From Microbispora sp. ZYX-F-249 (lineage in GTDB: Bacteria; Actinomycetota; Actinomycetes; Streptosporangiales; Streptosporangiaceae), in assembly GCF_039649665.1 (NCBI RefSeq), contig NZ_JBDJAW010000032.1, positions 26,366 to 90,365 on the forward strand: a DNA stretch of 64,000 nt. Direction: 5' to 3'. The position numbers and the translations under genes are program-made. Below are positions 7,741 through 15,664 of the stretch, in pieces; the stretch's first letter is position 1, and each line of letters starts with the position of its first letter. The notes under the pieces were generated by a model. The model made no database searches. It saw nothing but the letters and a program-made list of their open reading frames with translations, and was not told the DNA's origin.

Positions 7741-8193
7741 TCAAATTTGGCGGCCGTCGTGTCCTTGGCCGCGTTCGAGACGGGCGGCGCTGATGATGAA
7801 GTCAGCCACGAGCTGACGGCCGCCGTCAGACATCTCGACCAGGGCTCGGAGCGCCTCGCGGTTGAGGCCGGACTCGCCGATTAACGAGGACGCCGCCACC
7901 TGGTCGGCCGTCGCCTCCGCGTCCTCCTCGTCGCCGAAGTAGCCGATCGGCACGCCGAAGAACTTCGCCAGCGCCTTCAACGTCTTGAGCTGGGGGTTGT
8001 CCGACCTGCCCGTCCGCAACTTCCAGATCGTCGTCGAGGACAGCTCCCCGCCCGTCGCCTCCGAGATCGCCGCCGCCGCCTCGAGGTTGTTCTTCGGCGG
8101 CCTGCTGCCCGCCGGCCAGCGGTTCTGGATCAACCACTCGATCTTGTCTGCGAGGGACCGCGTGGTGTTCGCCGCACTTCGGTCGTCAGCCAC
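7741..8193 (-). CDS. XRE-family repressor, 150 aa
   Basis: A small cytoplasmic regulator. Residues about 25-90 form a helix-turn-helix (EAAAAISEATGGELSSTTIWKLRTGRSDNPQLKTLKALAKFFGVP), followed by YFGDEEDAE and a short helical dimerisation tail. The layout resembles EspR-like actinobacterial regulators. The start is GTG at 8193. It diverges from the transfer operon beginning at 8333, and the gap holds an 18-base palindrome plus a half site, so it probably represses that operon and itself, as copy-number and transfer repressors of actinomycete elements do. Family call firm; target inferred. Confidence 0.85.
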   Translation of the reverse strand: MADDRSAANTTRSLADKIEWLIQNRWPAGSRPPKNNLEAAAAISEATGGELSSTTIWKLRTGRSDNPQLKTLKALAKFFGVPIGYFGDEEDAEATADQVAASSLIGESGLNREALRALVEMSDGGRQLVADFIISAARLERGQGHDGRQI

Positions 8194-8238
8194 TGCTCAC
8201 CACATCAAGTTGGAGCGACACACGCCCTGCTTCATCGC

Positions 8239-8301
8239 TTTTAGTTGACAGTCGGTGACGGAGAGTGCCTATCCTGCTCTCGTCATCAACTTTAGTTGAT
8301 G
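8239..8301 (+). promoter_or_regulatory. Promoter with palindromic operator for the transfer operon
   Basis: TTGACA (8245-8250) and TATCCT (8270-8275) are spaced 19 bases apart and face the operon. CATCAACTTTAGTTGATG (8284-8301) is a palindrome of 8-base arms around TT, just after the -10 box. A half site TTTAGTTGA overlaps the -35 box at 8240-8248. Repressor binding would block polymerase at both places. Confidence 0.6.
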
Positions 8302-8332
8302 GAGTCCGCCTCTCCACGCCCGAAGGTTACCG

Positions 8333-8608
8333 ATGCGAGCCACACCTATGCGAGCACCTGACGAGAGCAAAGCTCGTCACGAACGACTCGTCCGCCTCGG
8401 CCTTGAGGTCAGCCGCCACCGACCGGCCCGGCTGATCCGCCGCCGCAACGGCCAGTGGGCCCTCACCGTCGGCACCGAGACTGTGTACTGCGCGGGCGCC
8501 GAAGGCGTCTACGCCTACGTCACCCATCACGGCCTGATCCTCTCCCCCGCGAACGACGAGGGCCTCGCCCAAGCCGCGACCCACCTTGCCACAGGTGGCG
8601 GCCAGTGA
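8333..8608 (+). CDS. Hypothetical protein, 91 aa, first gene of transfer operon
   Basis: A small basic protein with no known family. GAAGG precedes the ATG by six bases. Two short beta-rich stretches (GQWALTVGTETVYCAG, GVYAYVTHHGLILS) suggest a compact fold; there is no membrane segment. Its stop overlaps the GTG start of the DUF2637 gene (GTGA), so the two are translationally coupled. Position directly after the repressor-controlled promoter suggests an early-expressed accessory function of the element. Confidence 0.65.
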   Translation: MRATPMRAPDESKARHERLVRLGLEVSRHRPARLIRRRNGQWALTVGTETVYCAGAEGVYAYVTHHGLILSPANDEGLAQAATHLATGGGQ

Positions 8609-9453
8609 CCCGCAACCTCACCCAGGCCGTCGCTCTGGCCGCCTGCGTCGTGGCTCCGCTCGTGGTAGCCCTGGCCGTACTGGGCGGGGTCGGCTCCTTC
8701 GCCACCCTGCGCCGCCTCGCCGAGCCATGGTTCGGCCCGCAGGCGTGGATCGTCCCGATCGGCATCGACCTCGGCATCCTCGCCCTGCTGGCCTGGGACC
8801 TCCTAATGGAGTTCGCCGACCTGCCCTGGCCGGTCCTGCACTGGATCGCCTGGACGTTCATCACCGCCACCGTCATCCTCAACATCGCCGCCGCACACGG
8901 CGACCCGATCGCCGGCCTCATGCACGCGGCCATGCCCGTCCTGTTCGTCACGGTGATCGAGGGAATCCGCCACCTCATCCGCCGCTGGGTCGGCCTGGCC
9001 ACTGGCACCCGGCGTGAGCGGGTACCTTTCTCACGCTGGCTCCTCGCCCCGATCTCCAGCTTCATGCTCTGGCGGCGCATGGTGCTGTGGAACGTCACCA
9101 GCTACCCCCGCGGCCTCCAGCTCGAATACCTGCACCTCGAGGCCGTCTCCGCGCTCCACGAGGCGCACGGCCGCTGGCTGTGGCGATGGAAGGCGCCCCT
9201 GTCCGAACGGACCGCCGTACGACTCCAACTCGCTGGCGCGGCCTTTCCCACTCCGCAGATCCCACAGCAGCAGGACTCCGACGACCAGCTCATCCAGGCT
9301 GCTCAGGCCATCGTCGCCAGGGCCGAGCAGCGCGGCATACGGCTGAGCCAGATGGACCTGGCCGCCCAGCTCCGTGCTCAGGGCCACCGCATCGCCAACG
9401 AGCGCCTGCGCTGGCTGGCCACCGCCATCGGGCTCCGCCGCGAGCCGGTCTAA
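8605..9453 (+). CDS. DUF2637 membrane protein (Spd-like transfer/spread protein), 282 aa
   Basis: A membrane protein with about four hydrophobic segments in the first 130 residues (ALAACVVAPLVVALAVLGGV, WIVPIGIDLGILALLAWDLL, HWIAWTFITATVILNIAAAHGDP, AAMPVLFVTVIEGIRHLI). The GIDLGILALLAWD and N-I-A-A-AHGDP motifs are typical of DUF2637 proteins found on actinomycete plasmids and integrative elements. The C-terminal 130 residues are soluble and helix-rich, as expected for a cytoplasmic interaction domain. The GTG start at 8605 overlaps the previous stop. Homologues are often called SpdB and linked to intramycelial plasmid spread; that role is from family context only. Confidence 0.82.
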   Translation: MTRNLTQAVALAACVVAPLVVALAVLGGVGSFATLRRLAEPWFGPQAWIVPIGIDLGILALLAWDLLMEFADLPWPVLHWIAWTFITATVILNIAAAHGDPIAGLMHAAMPVLFVTVIEGIRHLIRRWVGLATGTRRERVPFSRWLLAPISSFMLWRRMVLWNVTSYPRGLQLEYLHLEAVSALHEAHGRWLWRWKAPLSERTAVRLQLAGAAFPTPQIPQQQDSDDQLIQAAQAIVARAEQRGIRLSQMDLAAQLRAQGHRIANERLRWLATAIGLRREPV

Positions 9454-9465
9454 GGATGCGGCCTC

Positions 9466-10527
9466 ATGCTCCTCGCCATCCACGAGCACGCCGAACGCTT
9501 CTTCCAGGCCCACCTCTCCACCAGTTGGGTCCCCGGCTACCTGCGCCAGCGCGGACTCGACGACCACGTTCACCGTCAGTGGCGCATCGGCTACGCCCCG
9601 AACGAATGGCGAGCGCTGACCAGACATCTGCGCGGTCTCGGCTTCCCCGACACCGCAATCGAGGCCTCCGGCCTGGCCCGGAGGACCACCCGCGGCATGC
9701 TCATCGACTTTTTCCGCGACCGGGCGATGTTCCCCATCACCGAGCGCGACGCGACAGCGATCGCCTTCATCGGTCGCAGCCGTACGAGCGAACCCAGGTA
9801 CCTCAACAGCCCGAACACCCCTATCTACGCGAAGGGACGGGCACTGTTCGGCCTGCACACGCTCAGCGCCGGAGCCAAGCCGGTCATCACCGAAGGCCCC
9901 CTGGACGCGATCGCCATCACCGCCGCTGGCCGGGGCGAGCTGGCCGGACTCGCCCTGTGCGGCACCAGCCTCACCCCCAACCAGGTCAAAACCCTCGCTG
10001 CGGCCGCCGACCTGCGCGCCAGCGGTGTGCTGGTCGCCTTCGACGGCGACCGCGCCGGGCAGCAAGCCGCAGCGCGGTCCTACTCTCTGCTCAAAGACGC
10101 CGGTACGGCGGAAGCCCTCGTGCTCCCATCGGACTGGGATCCGGCTGCGGTGCTCAGCGACGCTGGCCCCAAAACTCTCACGGCACTGCTTCGCGTGCGG
10201 GTACGGCCCCTGGCCGACCTGGTGACCGACGCCGCCATCGAGCCCTGGCACGGCTCCCTGCAGTACGCCGAAGGGCGTGTCGGCGCACTTCGCGCCGCCG
10301 GTGCGGCTATCGCCACGATGGCACCCCGTGACGTCGCCCGGCAGGTCGCCCGTGTCGCCGCGCAGCTCAACTTCGACCACGCGACCGTCACCGAGACCAC
10401 CACCGATTCGGTGACCGCCCGGCTGGCCCTCGCCGATTTCCCGACAGCACCCACATCCGGCAACACGACCACACGCTCGGGCGAAAGGAGAGCAAGTGAA
10501 CGACCACTACGCGGACCCACTCCGTGA
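9466..10527 (+). CDS. TOPRIM DNA primase of plasmid/ICE type, 353 aa
   Basis: A DnaG-like primase without the N-terminal CHC2 zinc domain. Residues about 25-75 match the DnaG catalytic-core N-terminal part (RQRGLDDHVHRQWRIGYAP). The TOPRIM motif is complete: E143 in ITEGPLDAIAI and D193/D195 in AFDGDRAG, which bind metal for primer synthesis. Beyond residue 260 there is a helical region and no helicase-binding domain. Such stand-alone primases prime the transferred strand in actinomycete mobile elements. The gene follows the DUF2637 gene after 12 bases, and its end overlaps the start of the next gene by 32 bases, so all lie in one operon. Confidence 0.85.
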   Translation: MLLAIHEHAERFFQAHLSTSWVPGYLRQRGLDDHVHRQWRIGYAPNEWRALTRHLRGLGFPDTAIEASGLARRTTRGMLIDFFRDRAMFPITERDATAIAFIGRSRTSEPRYLNSPNTPIYAKGRALFGLHTLSAGAKPVITEGPLDAIAITAAGRGELAGLALCGTSLTPNQVKTLAAAADLRASGVLVAFDGDRAGQQAAARSYSLLKDAGTAEALVLPSDWDPAAVLSDAGPKTLTALLRVRVRPLADLVTDAAIEPWHGSLQYAEGRVGALRAAGAAIATMAPRDVARQVARVAAQLNFDHATVTETTTDSVTARLALADFPTAPTSGNTTTRSGERRASERPLRGPTP

Positions 10528-11131
10528 GGCAGCCGCCCACGGAATGCAGAAGGTGGTGCAGGTCGCCCCTACTGCCGCGGCGGCAGTTCAGGTGTGGCTG
10601 CACATGAAGGCTCAGCGCGTACGCGAACAGGCCGAGCGGGAGCGCCAGACGGCAGACGCCCTCCGAGCCAAGCAGCGTGCCGCCCACCGGGCGGCACGCC
10701 TGCAGTGGCTGCCCGCCAACGACCCGGCATGGTTGCGCACCGCTGACGTGCTGCAGGTGAGCCGCGCCTGGGGAGCCGCCCTGCCGTACGCGACGAGCGA
10801 CCCGGGCGCCGAGCGCGCACTGCTGAGGTGCGAGAGCCGGCTGCGCGAGCTCCATCCGTACGCCATGAACCGCTATGACCGGCTTCGGGTCGAAGGACAT
10901 GCTCCCGAAGCGGCCATGCGGGAGGTCGCCCCGCTGTTCGGCCGAGAGCCACGCCCGCGAACTGGATATCCAGCGCCCGTTCGGCCTCAGCTACCTCCGG
11001 CCGTAAGGCTCGCGCAGGAGGATTTCCCGCACACCATCGACAAGGTCGTCGAAGCCGGCGGCAGCGTCAAGGCGACGGCAGGAGCTACGGCGAAGCCAGC
11101 GCGGACAGCTACAGTCAATCGCCTTCCGTAA
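10496..11131 (+). CDS. Hypothetical helical protein of transfer operon, 211 aa
   Basis: A basic, Ala/Arg-rich helical protein with no recognised family. The GTG start at 10496 has AAAGGAG five bases upstream and lies inside the 3' end of the primase gene. Residues about 38-75 (HMKAQRVREQAERERQTADALRAKQRAAHRAARLQW) are a likely coiled coil. The stop TAA lies within one arm of a perfect 13-base inverted repeat that also covers the ribosome site of the next gene. It may act with the primase or relaxase. Confidence 0.7.
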   Translation: MNDHYADPLREAAAHGMQKVVQVAPTAAAAVQVWLHMKAQRVREQAERERQTADALRAKQRAAHRAARLQWLPANDPAWLRTADVLQVSRAWGAALPYATSDPGAERALLRCESRLRELHPYAMNRYDRLRVEGHAPEAAMREVAPLFGREPRPRTGYPAPVRPQLPPAVRLAQEDFPHTIDKVVEAGGSVKATAGATAKPARTATVNRLP

Positions 11132-11149
11132 TCGACCGATTACGGAAGG
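11122..11149 (+). promoter_or_regulatory. Perfect 13-base inverted repeat over stop codon and ribosome site
   Basis: CCTTCCGTAATCG (11122-11134) and CGATTACGGAAGG (11137-11149) are separated by two bases. The left arm contains the TAA of the upstream gene; the right arm contains the GGAAGGA that serves as ribosome site for the GTG at 11159. In DNA it could be an operator; in RNA a cruciform-like hairpin would hide the ribosome site. Confidence 0.7.
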
Positions 11150-11158
11150 ATAGGAGAG

Positions 11159-11374
11159 GTGGACGCCCTCGCGCACAGCTACCTGTTCTGGATCGGCCTG
11201 ATCCTGCTGCTCGTTGTGCTGTACCTCCTGCCCACGCTGATCGGGCTCTTACGCGGCGTCGAGAATGTCCTCCTGCTGATCGCGTTCAACTTCTTCGGCG
11301 GACTCACCTGCATCGGCTGGCCGGCAGCACTCTTCCTGGCCTTCGCGCTGCCCACGCGCCATGACCGCCAATAG
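11159..11374 (+). CDS. Superinfection-immunity-like membrane protein, 71 aa
   Basis: A 71-residue protein with two membrane helices (FWIGLILLLVVLYLLPTLIGLL and VLLLIAFNFFGGLTCIGWPAALFLAFAL). The pattern Y-L-L-P-T-hydrophobic followed by N-F-F-G-G-L-T-x-I-G-W matches the superinfection immunity family first described in phage T4 Imm, where N-x-x-x-G-W-T/G-x-x-G-W is conserved. Such proteins sit in the inner membrane and block entry of related DNA. On this element it would be an entry-exclusion function. The GTG start has GGAAGGA 8 bases upstream. The ribosome site is buried in the inverted repeat, suggesting controlled expression. Confidence 0.75.
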   Translation: MDALAHSYLFWIGLILLLVVLYLLPTLIGLLRGVENVLLLIAFNFFGGLTCIGWPAALFLAFALPTRHDRQ

Positions 11375-11380
11375 CGTCCG

Positions 11381-12904
11381 TCAATCACCGCCGACCAGAT
11401 GCCGAACCGCGTCGGATTGGCTGCAGATCGCCAGGCGATGCGCGGTCCAGGCGGGGGCCGAGCGTCCTTCCAGGTTCAGGATGACGCCGCTTTCGTCGAC
11501 CGTGGAGGTGATGCCATACGGCCAGTCGCCGAGGAAGACCCCCAGAATCAGATCTTCCGTACCGCCCTCGACGATTCGGTGCAGCCGCTCAGCTGCGGCA
11601 CCCGGCGAGGCGATGACGAACAACCATGACTGGCCCTCCGGGACTCCCGCGTCCGTACGCTGCCCACTTCGCCTGACGATCTCCACCTCCAGCTCGGTCA
11701 CCACCTCCTGCAAGGTGTCGAGCACTACGAGCCGCGGGTTCGCCGCGTGTAGCGCTTCCTCGCCGAACAGGCGCACCGCGTCTTCGCGCGGCACAAGTAC
11801 GCGAGCCGCCATATGACGCCCGGCCAGCAACTCCAAGACCATCGCACGCGTCACGTTCTCCGCGCCCGGGCCGGTGAGTCCCGTCCCGTTCATGGCCGCC
11901 AGCGCGACGAGGTAGCCCAAACTCGTCGACTCCTGTTCGAGCATGGAGTCGAGCGTTGAGACGGGCGTTTCATCGTCGGCCCCTATTACGGTGACCGACT
12001 CTGCCGAGGCTTCCACCGGCGGGAACGGCAACGTGTCCCTCACTTCGCTGTGGCGAACCAGCCGATCGCCCTGCCTGGTCAGACGGGTACGCCGCCACCA
12101 CATCACCGCAGCGCCGACGCACTGACGTCGTCGGTGGTAGGCGATGGCGAGCACAAGCAGCGCGGCGAGGCCGGCGGGAATCGTCAGGGGCATCGTCGAC
12201 GCCGACGATTCCAGAGCGGCATTGGCTGTGTAGGGAGCCGGCTCGTGCTTTTCGGTGAGCGTCGGCCGTGGTGCCGGGCCCCTCTTTGGCCGTGTCGAAG
12301 GCTTGGCTGAAGGTGTCCGAGGGTTAATCGCCGTTGGCCGGTGGCCCAGCCCGCGTCTCGCCGCCACTTGCTCTATCGCCTGCGGCTTCTCCCCTGTGGC
12401 CGTTGCTGCCGGGCTCGCCGCAGGATGGCCTGGCGTCCGCCGGTGATCGCGCCGGGGCCGGTTCCGGACGTGATGCTCCTCCGCTTCACCGTCACGGCTT
12501 ACGGGTGCCGCCGCCTCCAGCTTCTCGGAACTCTGTGTAGCCATGGAAGAAGGTGCGGCGGCTGGAGCAGTTGCCTGCTGCTGCGGGACCTGCGGAGGGC
12601 GTACGACCTGTCCGGGCTGCTCCGGGGCCGGCTGCGAGGCCTGCCCGCGCCAGGAGTCCTGTACGGCGCGGCCCACGTCGATGCTGTTGCCTGCGAGCCA
12701 GTTCTGCACCTCGCGCTGCATGGCCGCACACAACTTCGTGTTGTCGACGTACCGGCCTGCCGTACCGGTCAGGTGCGGGCACCCGGGCGGCGGGTCCGCC
12801 TGAGCCGTCCCCGCCACGGCCAGCGCTGCGGCGCCTGCCAGCACGCCTGCGGCAGCCGACCGCCACATCGCCGTCCGGCCTCGGAACGGATTGCTGGCTG
12901 TCAC
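11381..12904 (-). CDS. Exported single-pass membrane protein with Pro-rich linker, 507 aa
   Basis: The N-terminus has a signal peptide or first anchor (WRSAAAGVLAGAAALAVAGTAQA, cleavage after AQA). Residues about 37-80 contain CPHLTG and LCAAMQ, a possible disulfide pair, followed by a Pro/Gln/Ala-rich linker to about residue 235. A membrane helix (LTIPAGLAALLVLAIAYHRRR) is followed by a cytoplasmic domain of about 240 residues with alternating strands and helices. The order (extracellular head, linker, membrane helix, cytoplasmic domain) suggests an envelope-spanning protein of the transfer element. I know no family for the cytoplasmic part. GTG start at 12904. Confidence 0.7.
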   Translation of the reverse strand: MTASNPFRGRTAMWRSAAAGVLAGAAALAVAGTAQADPPPGCPHLTGTAGRYVDNTKLCAAMQREVQNWLAGNSIDVGRAVQDSWRGQASQPAPEQPGQVVRPPQVPQQQATAPAAAPSSMATQSSEKLEAAAPVSRDGEAEEHHVRNRPRRDHRRTPGHPAASPAATATGEKPQAIEQVAARRGLGHRPTAINPRTPSAKPSTRPKRGPAPRPTLTEKHEPAPYTANAALESSASTMPLTIPAGLAALLVLAIAYHRRRQCVGAAVMWWRRTRLTRQGDRLVRHSEVRDTLPFPPVEASAESVTVIGADDETPVSTLDSMLEQESTSLGYLVALAAMNGTGLTGPGAENVTRAMVLELLAGRHMAARVLVPREDAVRLFGEEALHAANPRLVVLDTLQEVVTELEVEIVRRSGQRTDAGVPEGQSWLFVIASPGAAAERLHRIVEGGTEDLILGVFLGDWPYGITSTVDESGVILNLEGRSAPAWTAHRLAICSQSDAVRHLVGGD

Positions 12905-13019
12905 GACGGCACCCCCGGGTCGATCACGAAGCGAAGATGATCAACCACGATAGGCAGCTACGCCGGTGCAACAGCGCAGCTCAGAGCCGAGTCGCACGAG
13001 CAAAATAACGATCTTCCAG

Positions 13020-14462
13020 CTACCTATGCCGAGGTGACGCAGACGGTGCCGAAGGACCGGCAGAGCGCCCGGACGAGCGCGGATTCTGACCGGAATCCGC
13101 GCCGAGCGGCCTGGCGACGGGCTGCGGGAAGTCCGCCGCGGCTAGCCGTACCGGGGAACCCGCGGCAGGTGAGGCCACGGCGAGGTGCTGCGCGGCCGCT
13201 CGTGCCGCGACCGCCTGGGCCATCCTGCCCTGCGCCGTACGGAGCTCGGCCACGGCGGCGACCAGCGCCGCGATGTCGGCGACGAGCGATCCCCCGGACC
13301 CGCGCGTCCCGGCAGCGAGCCTTCGCACAGCCCTACGCAGCTCCAGCCCTGCTCGTGTGGGGGGCGGAATCCGCGCGTACGGCTCCCGCGCGGCGCGGTC
13401 GAAGGCCTCTGCGGCGTTGTGCAGCCGCCGGTCCTTCAGCAGGCGCGCTGCGACATGCAGCAGGTCAGCGGTGGCGCCCGGCACGTCCGCCGCGCCGCCC
13501 GGTTCTCCGGCTGTGGCCTCGCGCAGATGCGCGGCGGCCTGCCGGGCAGCCGCCGTCACCAGCTCCCAAATCTCCCGGCGTTCGTCCGCGCCCGTTCCGT
13601 CGGGGTGGTGATCGCTTCCGCTGCTCCACCGCGCACGGAGTTTCGGAAGAGTGAGGTCGGCGGCGAGCCTGCCGCCGCCGAACCACACCAGCTCGCCGGC
13701 GCGGTTGCGATGCTTCGGCAGCGCCACCGCGTACCCCGTCACCTCGCCGGGATTGCGCTGGCTCAGTCGCTGCCGCACCAGCACGCCTGCGGCGTCCAAC
13801 GACCGGAAGAACTCCTCTTCCGAGGCCGCTGCGGCGGCTGCGGTGACGACGTGCTGCCGTAGCACCGTCCGCGGCACCTCGTCCCACCCGCGCCGCCGGG
13901 TCTGTTCCGTCTCGCTGCGGGTCGGCCGGCGCGCCGCCGTCCGATCCCCCGGGGCCGTCATGCGCAGGGCGTACCGGCGCTCGACGGCTTGGCAGGCCTC
14001 CCGTACCCGGTAGAAGTCGTTCCAGGTCCGGGGCTTGGTGCCATCTTGGCGGGCGAGCGTGGCGACGATATGGATGTGGTCGTCGGCGTGCCGCACGGCG
14101 ACCCAGCGCACGCCGTCGTCATCGTCGGCCGGCGCGAGACCGGTGCGGGTCATGATCTCCTGGGCGACCTGCGCCCACTCGTCATCGCTCAGGATCCGGT
14201 CCTGGCGTGCGGCACGGGCGACGCAGTGCCACACCGGCTCCGCGTAACCCCGCTCCCCCAGCGCGGCGAGCGGCTGGTTGAGCAATCCGATCAGATTCCG
14301 GAAATCCCGCCCGCCTTCCGGGCGGAGCGACGGCTCCAGCTCGGCCGGATGCCGCCACCCGGCGACGATGTGCGGGTTGACGTGCTCGTTGGCCCGGCCC
14401 GGGCCGTACAGGTAGTACAGCAACCCGCCGACGCGGCGCCCGCGCATCACCTTTCCGATCAA
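13020..14462 (-). CDS. Relaxase (MOBP-like mobilisation nuclease), 480 aa
   Basis: The nickase that starts DNA transfer at oriT. The protein begins MIGKVMRGRRVGGLLYYLYGPGR, the usual start of actinomycete relaxase/mobilisation nuclease proteins. The metal-binding histidine motif is visible as H125-x-x-D-H129-x-H131 (VRHADDHIHIVATLAR). The catalytic tyrosine is expected among YY16-17 or Y19 near the N-terminus. Residues beyond about 340 are helical and low complexity. The start is TTG at 14462, overlapping the mobC stop as TTGA, which indicates coupled translation. There is no TraI helicase domain. Confidence 0.85.
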   Translation of the reverse strand: MIGKVMRGRRVGGLLYYLYGPGRANEHVNPHIVAGWRHPAELEPSLRPEGGRDFRNLIGLLNQPLAALGERGYAEPVWHCVARAARQDRILSDDEWAQVAQEIMTRTGLAPADDDDGVRWVAVRHADDHIHIVATLARQDGTKPRTWNDFYRVREACQAVERRYALRMTAPGDRTAARRPTRSETEQTRRRGWDEVPRTVLRQHVVTAAAAAASEEEFFRSLDAAGVLVRQRLSQRNPGEVTGYAVALPKHRNRAGELVWFGGGRLAADLTLPKLRARWSSGSDHHPDGTGADERREIWELVTAAARQAAAHLREATAGEPGGAADVPGATADLLHVAARLLKDRRLHNAAEAFDRAAREPYARIPPPTRAGLELRRAVRRLAAGTRGSGGSLVADIAALVAAVAELRTAQGRMAQAVAARAAAQHLAVASPAAGSPVRLAAADFPQPVARPLGADSGQNPRSSGRSAGPSAPSASPRHR

Positions 14463-14890
14463 CGGATCGCCTTCCGGACGCCTTCCGCGATTCCGTCCAA
14501 CCGCTGCACCGCCCGCAAGCACGCGGCGGCGTACGGAACCAGGTTGCCGGGATCAGCGCCGGTCGCGTTGAGCGCCGCGACGGCCTGGTTGAGGTTGACC
14601 CCGATGCGGCGCACCTGGCCGGCGGCGTGCATCAGCTCGATCAGGGCCTCGCGCAGCGGGTCGGGCATCGGCGGGTTCACCATCCGCGCCGCCGCCAAGG
14701 CCGCCTCTGCCGCGTACGCCCCGTGCGCCAGCCCAAGGCGTTCGGCGGCTGTGCGGAGGTCGGCGTACTCCTCCTCGGTCAGCACGAACTTCACCACGTG
14801 CGGCCGCGGCACCGCCTGGCGTTGACGCCGCCGCTGCCGCACCTGCCTGGACCCCGTGCTGGACCCGGTGTCTTCTCCCCCATCGGACAT
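14459..14890 (-). CDS. MobC-type relaxosome accessory protein, 143 aa
   Basis: A DNA-binding helper of the relaxase. After a basic, flexible N-terminus, HVVKFVLTEEEYADLRTAAERLGLAHGAYAAEAAL matches the ribbon-helix-helix start of MobC proteins. The C-terminal half contains QVRRIGVNLNQAVAALNATG, the conserved R-x-x-G-x-N-L-N-Q motif of this family. MobC extends strand separation at oriT so the relaxase can nick. The ATG at 14890 has GGGGGAG about 11 bases upstream. It is the first gene of the mob pair and lies directly next to the candidate oriT. Confidence 0.85.
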   Translation of the reverse strand: MSDGGEDTGSSTGSRQVRQRRRQRQAVPRPHVVKFVLTEEEYADLRTAAERLGLAHGAYAAEAALAAARMVNPPMPDPLREALIELMHAAGQVRRIGVNLNQAVAALNATGADPGNLVPYAAACLRAVQRLDGIAEGVRKAIR

Positions 14891-14982
14891 GCTCGTGACC
14901 GCTCCCCCGACGACCGCGCCCGGTCGCAATCGATCAGAACCCGCCCCCGCAGTAGCGGCGGAAGTGGGTGGCTCTGATCACG

Positions 14983-15055
14983 AATGTCCCCCGCTGCATC
15001 CCGCCGGATGCAGCGGTAATGGGACATTACGAATATCTTGCTCCCGCCCTGCGGG
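14983..15055 (+). other. Candidate oriT with nested inverted repeats and MOBP-like nic site
   Basis: An 11-base perfect inverted repeat, CCGCTGCATCC (14991-15001) and GGATGCAGCGG (15006-15016), is enclosed by AATGTCCC (14983-14990) and GGGACATT (15021-15028). TATCTTGC follows at 15034-15041 and resembles the nic consensus of MOBP relaxases (YATCYTG with the cut before the next base). The position beside mobC and relaxase is the usual one. Confidence 0.65.
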
Positions 15056-15402
15056 CCTCAGACTGGGGGTGCAGCGCCGTGCACCGACTGCCGCCATTCC
15101 AACGCCTCGGGCACACCGCGGTACTTCAGCAGGTGTTGGCCTGTGATCTGTAGTGGGGACAGAAAGGGCTTTCTCCCGCGCGAACAGTAGGACTAACACC
15201 AGGCGGGGGCGCGAAACGGCCGCGCGAGGCTACCTCTCGCGATGGGCGGAAGTTGGGGTGGAGTTCCAGATTCCGAGCTGGTTCTGCCTGCCAGAGAGGC
15301 CCCACGTCGACGACAATCTGCACATCGTTGGTTGCAGTAAGCGACAGAGGGTGGGCTCCGCGCTGCCTCACCCCACACTGCTATGAAGGGTGTCGAGGCG
15401 GA
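15056..15402. other. 347-base gap between oriT and prepilin-like gene
   Basis: No reading frame with a ribosome site is convincing. The stretch may carry the promoter of the prepilin-like gene and the leading region of transfer. No repeats are clear. Confidence 0.4.
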
Positions 15403-15621
15403 GTGAACCATCCCTGGGCCATCTACCTGCGGGCGTACCTGGGTGTTCGGATTCAGCGCGCGCGAATAGCTCCAACGCGTGGAGCTTCAGCCGTTGAATG
15501 GGTGATCATCACGGCCATCATCGCGGGTGTCGCGCTAGGCCTGGCCACGTTGATCAAGACAGTGGTGGAGCAGAGGCAGGGCGAGATTCAGAACACGCTC
15601 GGGGGCGGCGCGGGCAGCTGA
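15403..15621 (+). CDS. Flp/TadE-like prepilin, 72 aa
   Basis: A small protein with a class III signal. The motif TRG followed by ASAVEWVIITAIIAGVALGL matches a prepilin peptidase site: cleavage after Gly, Glu at position +5, then a hydrophobic helix of about 20 residues. The remaining tail is short and polar (VVEQRQGEIQNTL). Proteins of this size are pilins of Flp/Tad systems. No Tad ATPase, TadB/C or prepilin peptidase is in the window, so it would need chromosomal partners. The GTG at 15403 is the best start, but the ribosome site is weak, so the N-terminus is uncertain. Confidence 0.6.
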   Translation: MNHPWAIYLRAYLGVRIQRARIAPTRGASAVEWVIITAIIAGVALGLATLIKTVVEQRQGEIQNTLGGGAGS

Positions 15622-15664
15622 CCGATCGCCCACGACAGTCGCGCCGCCCCCACGTCAGGTTCGG

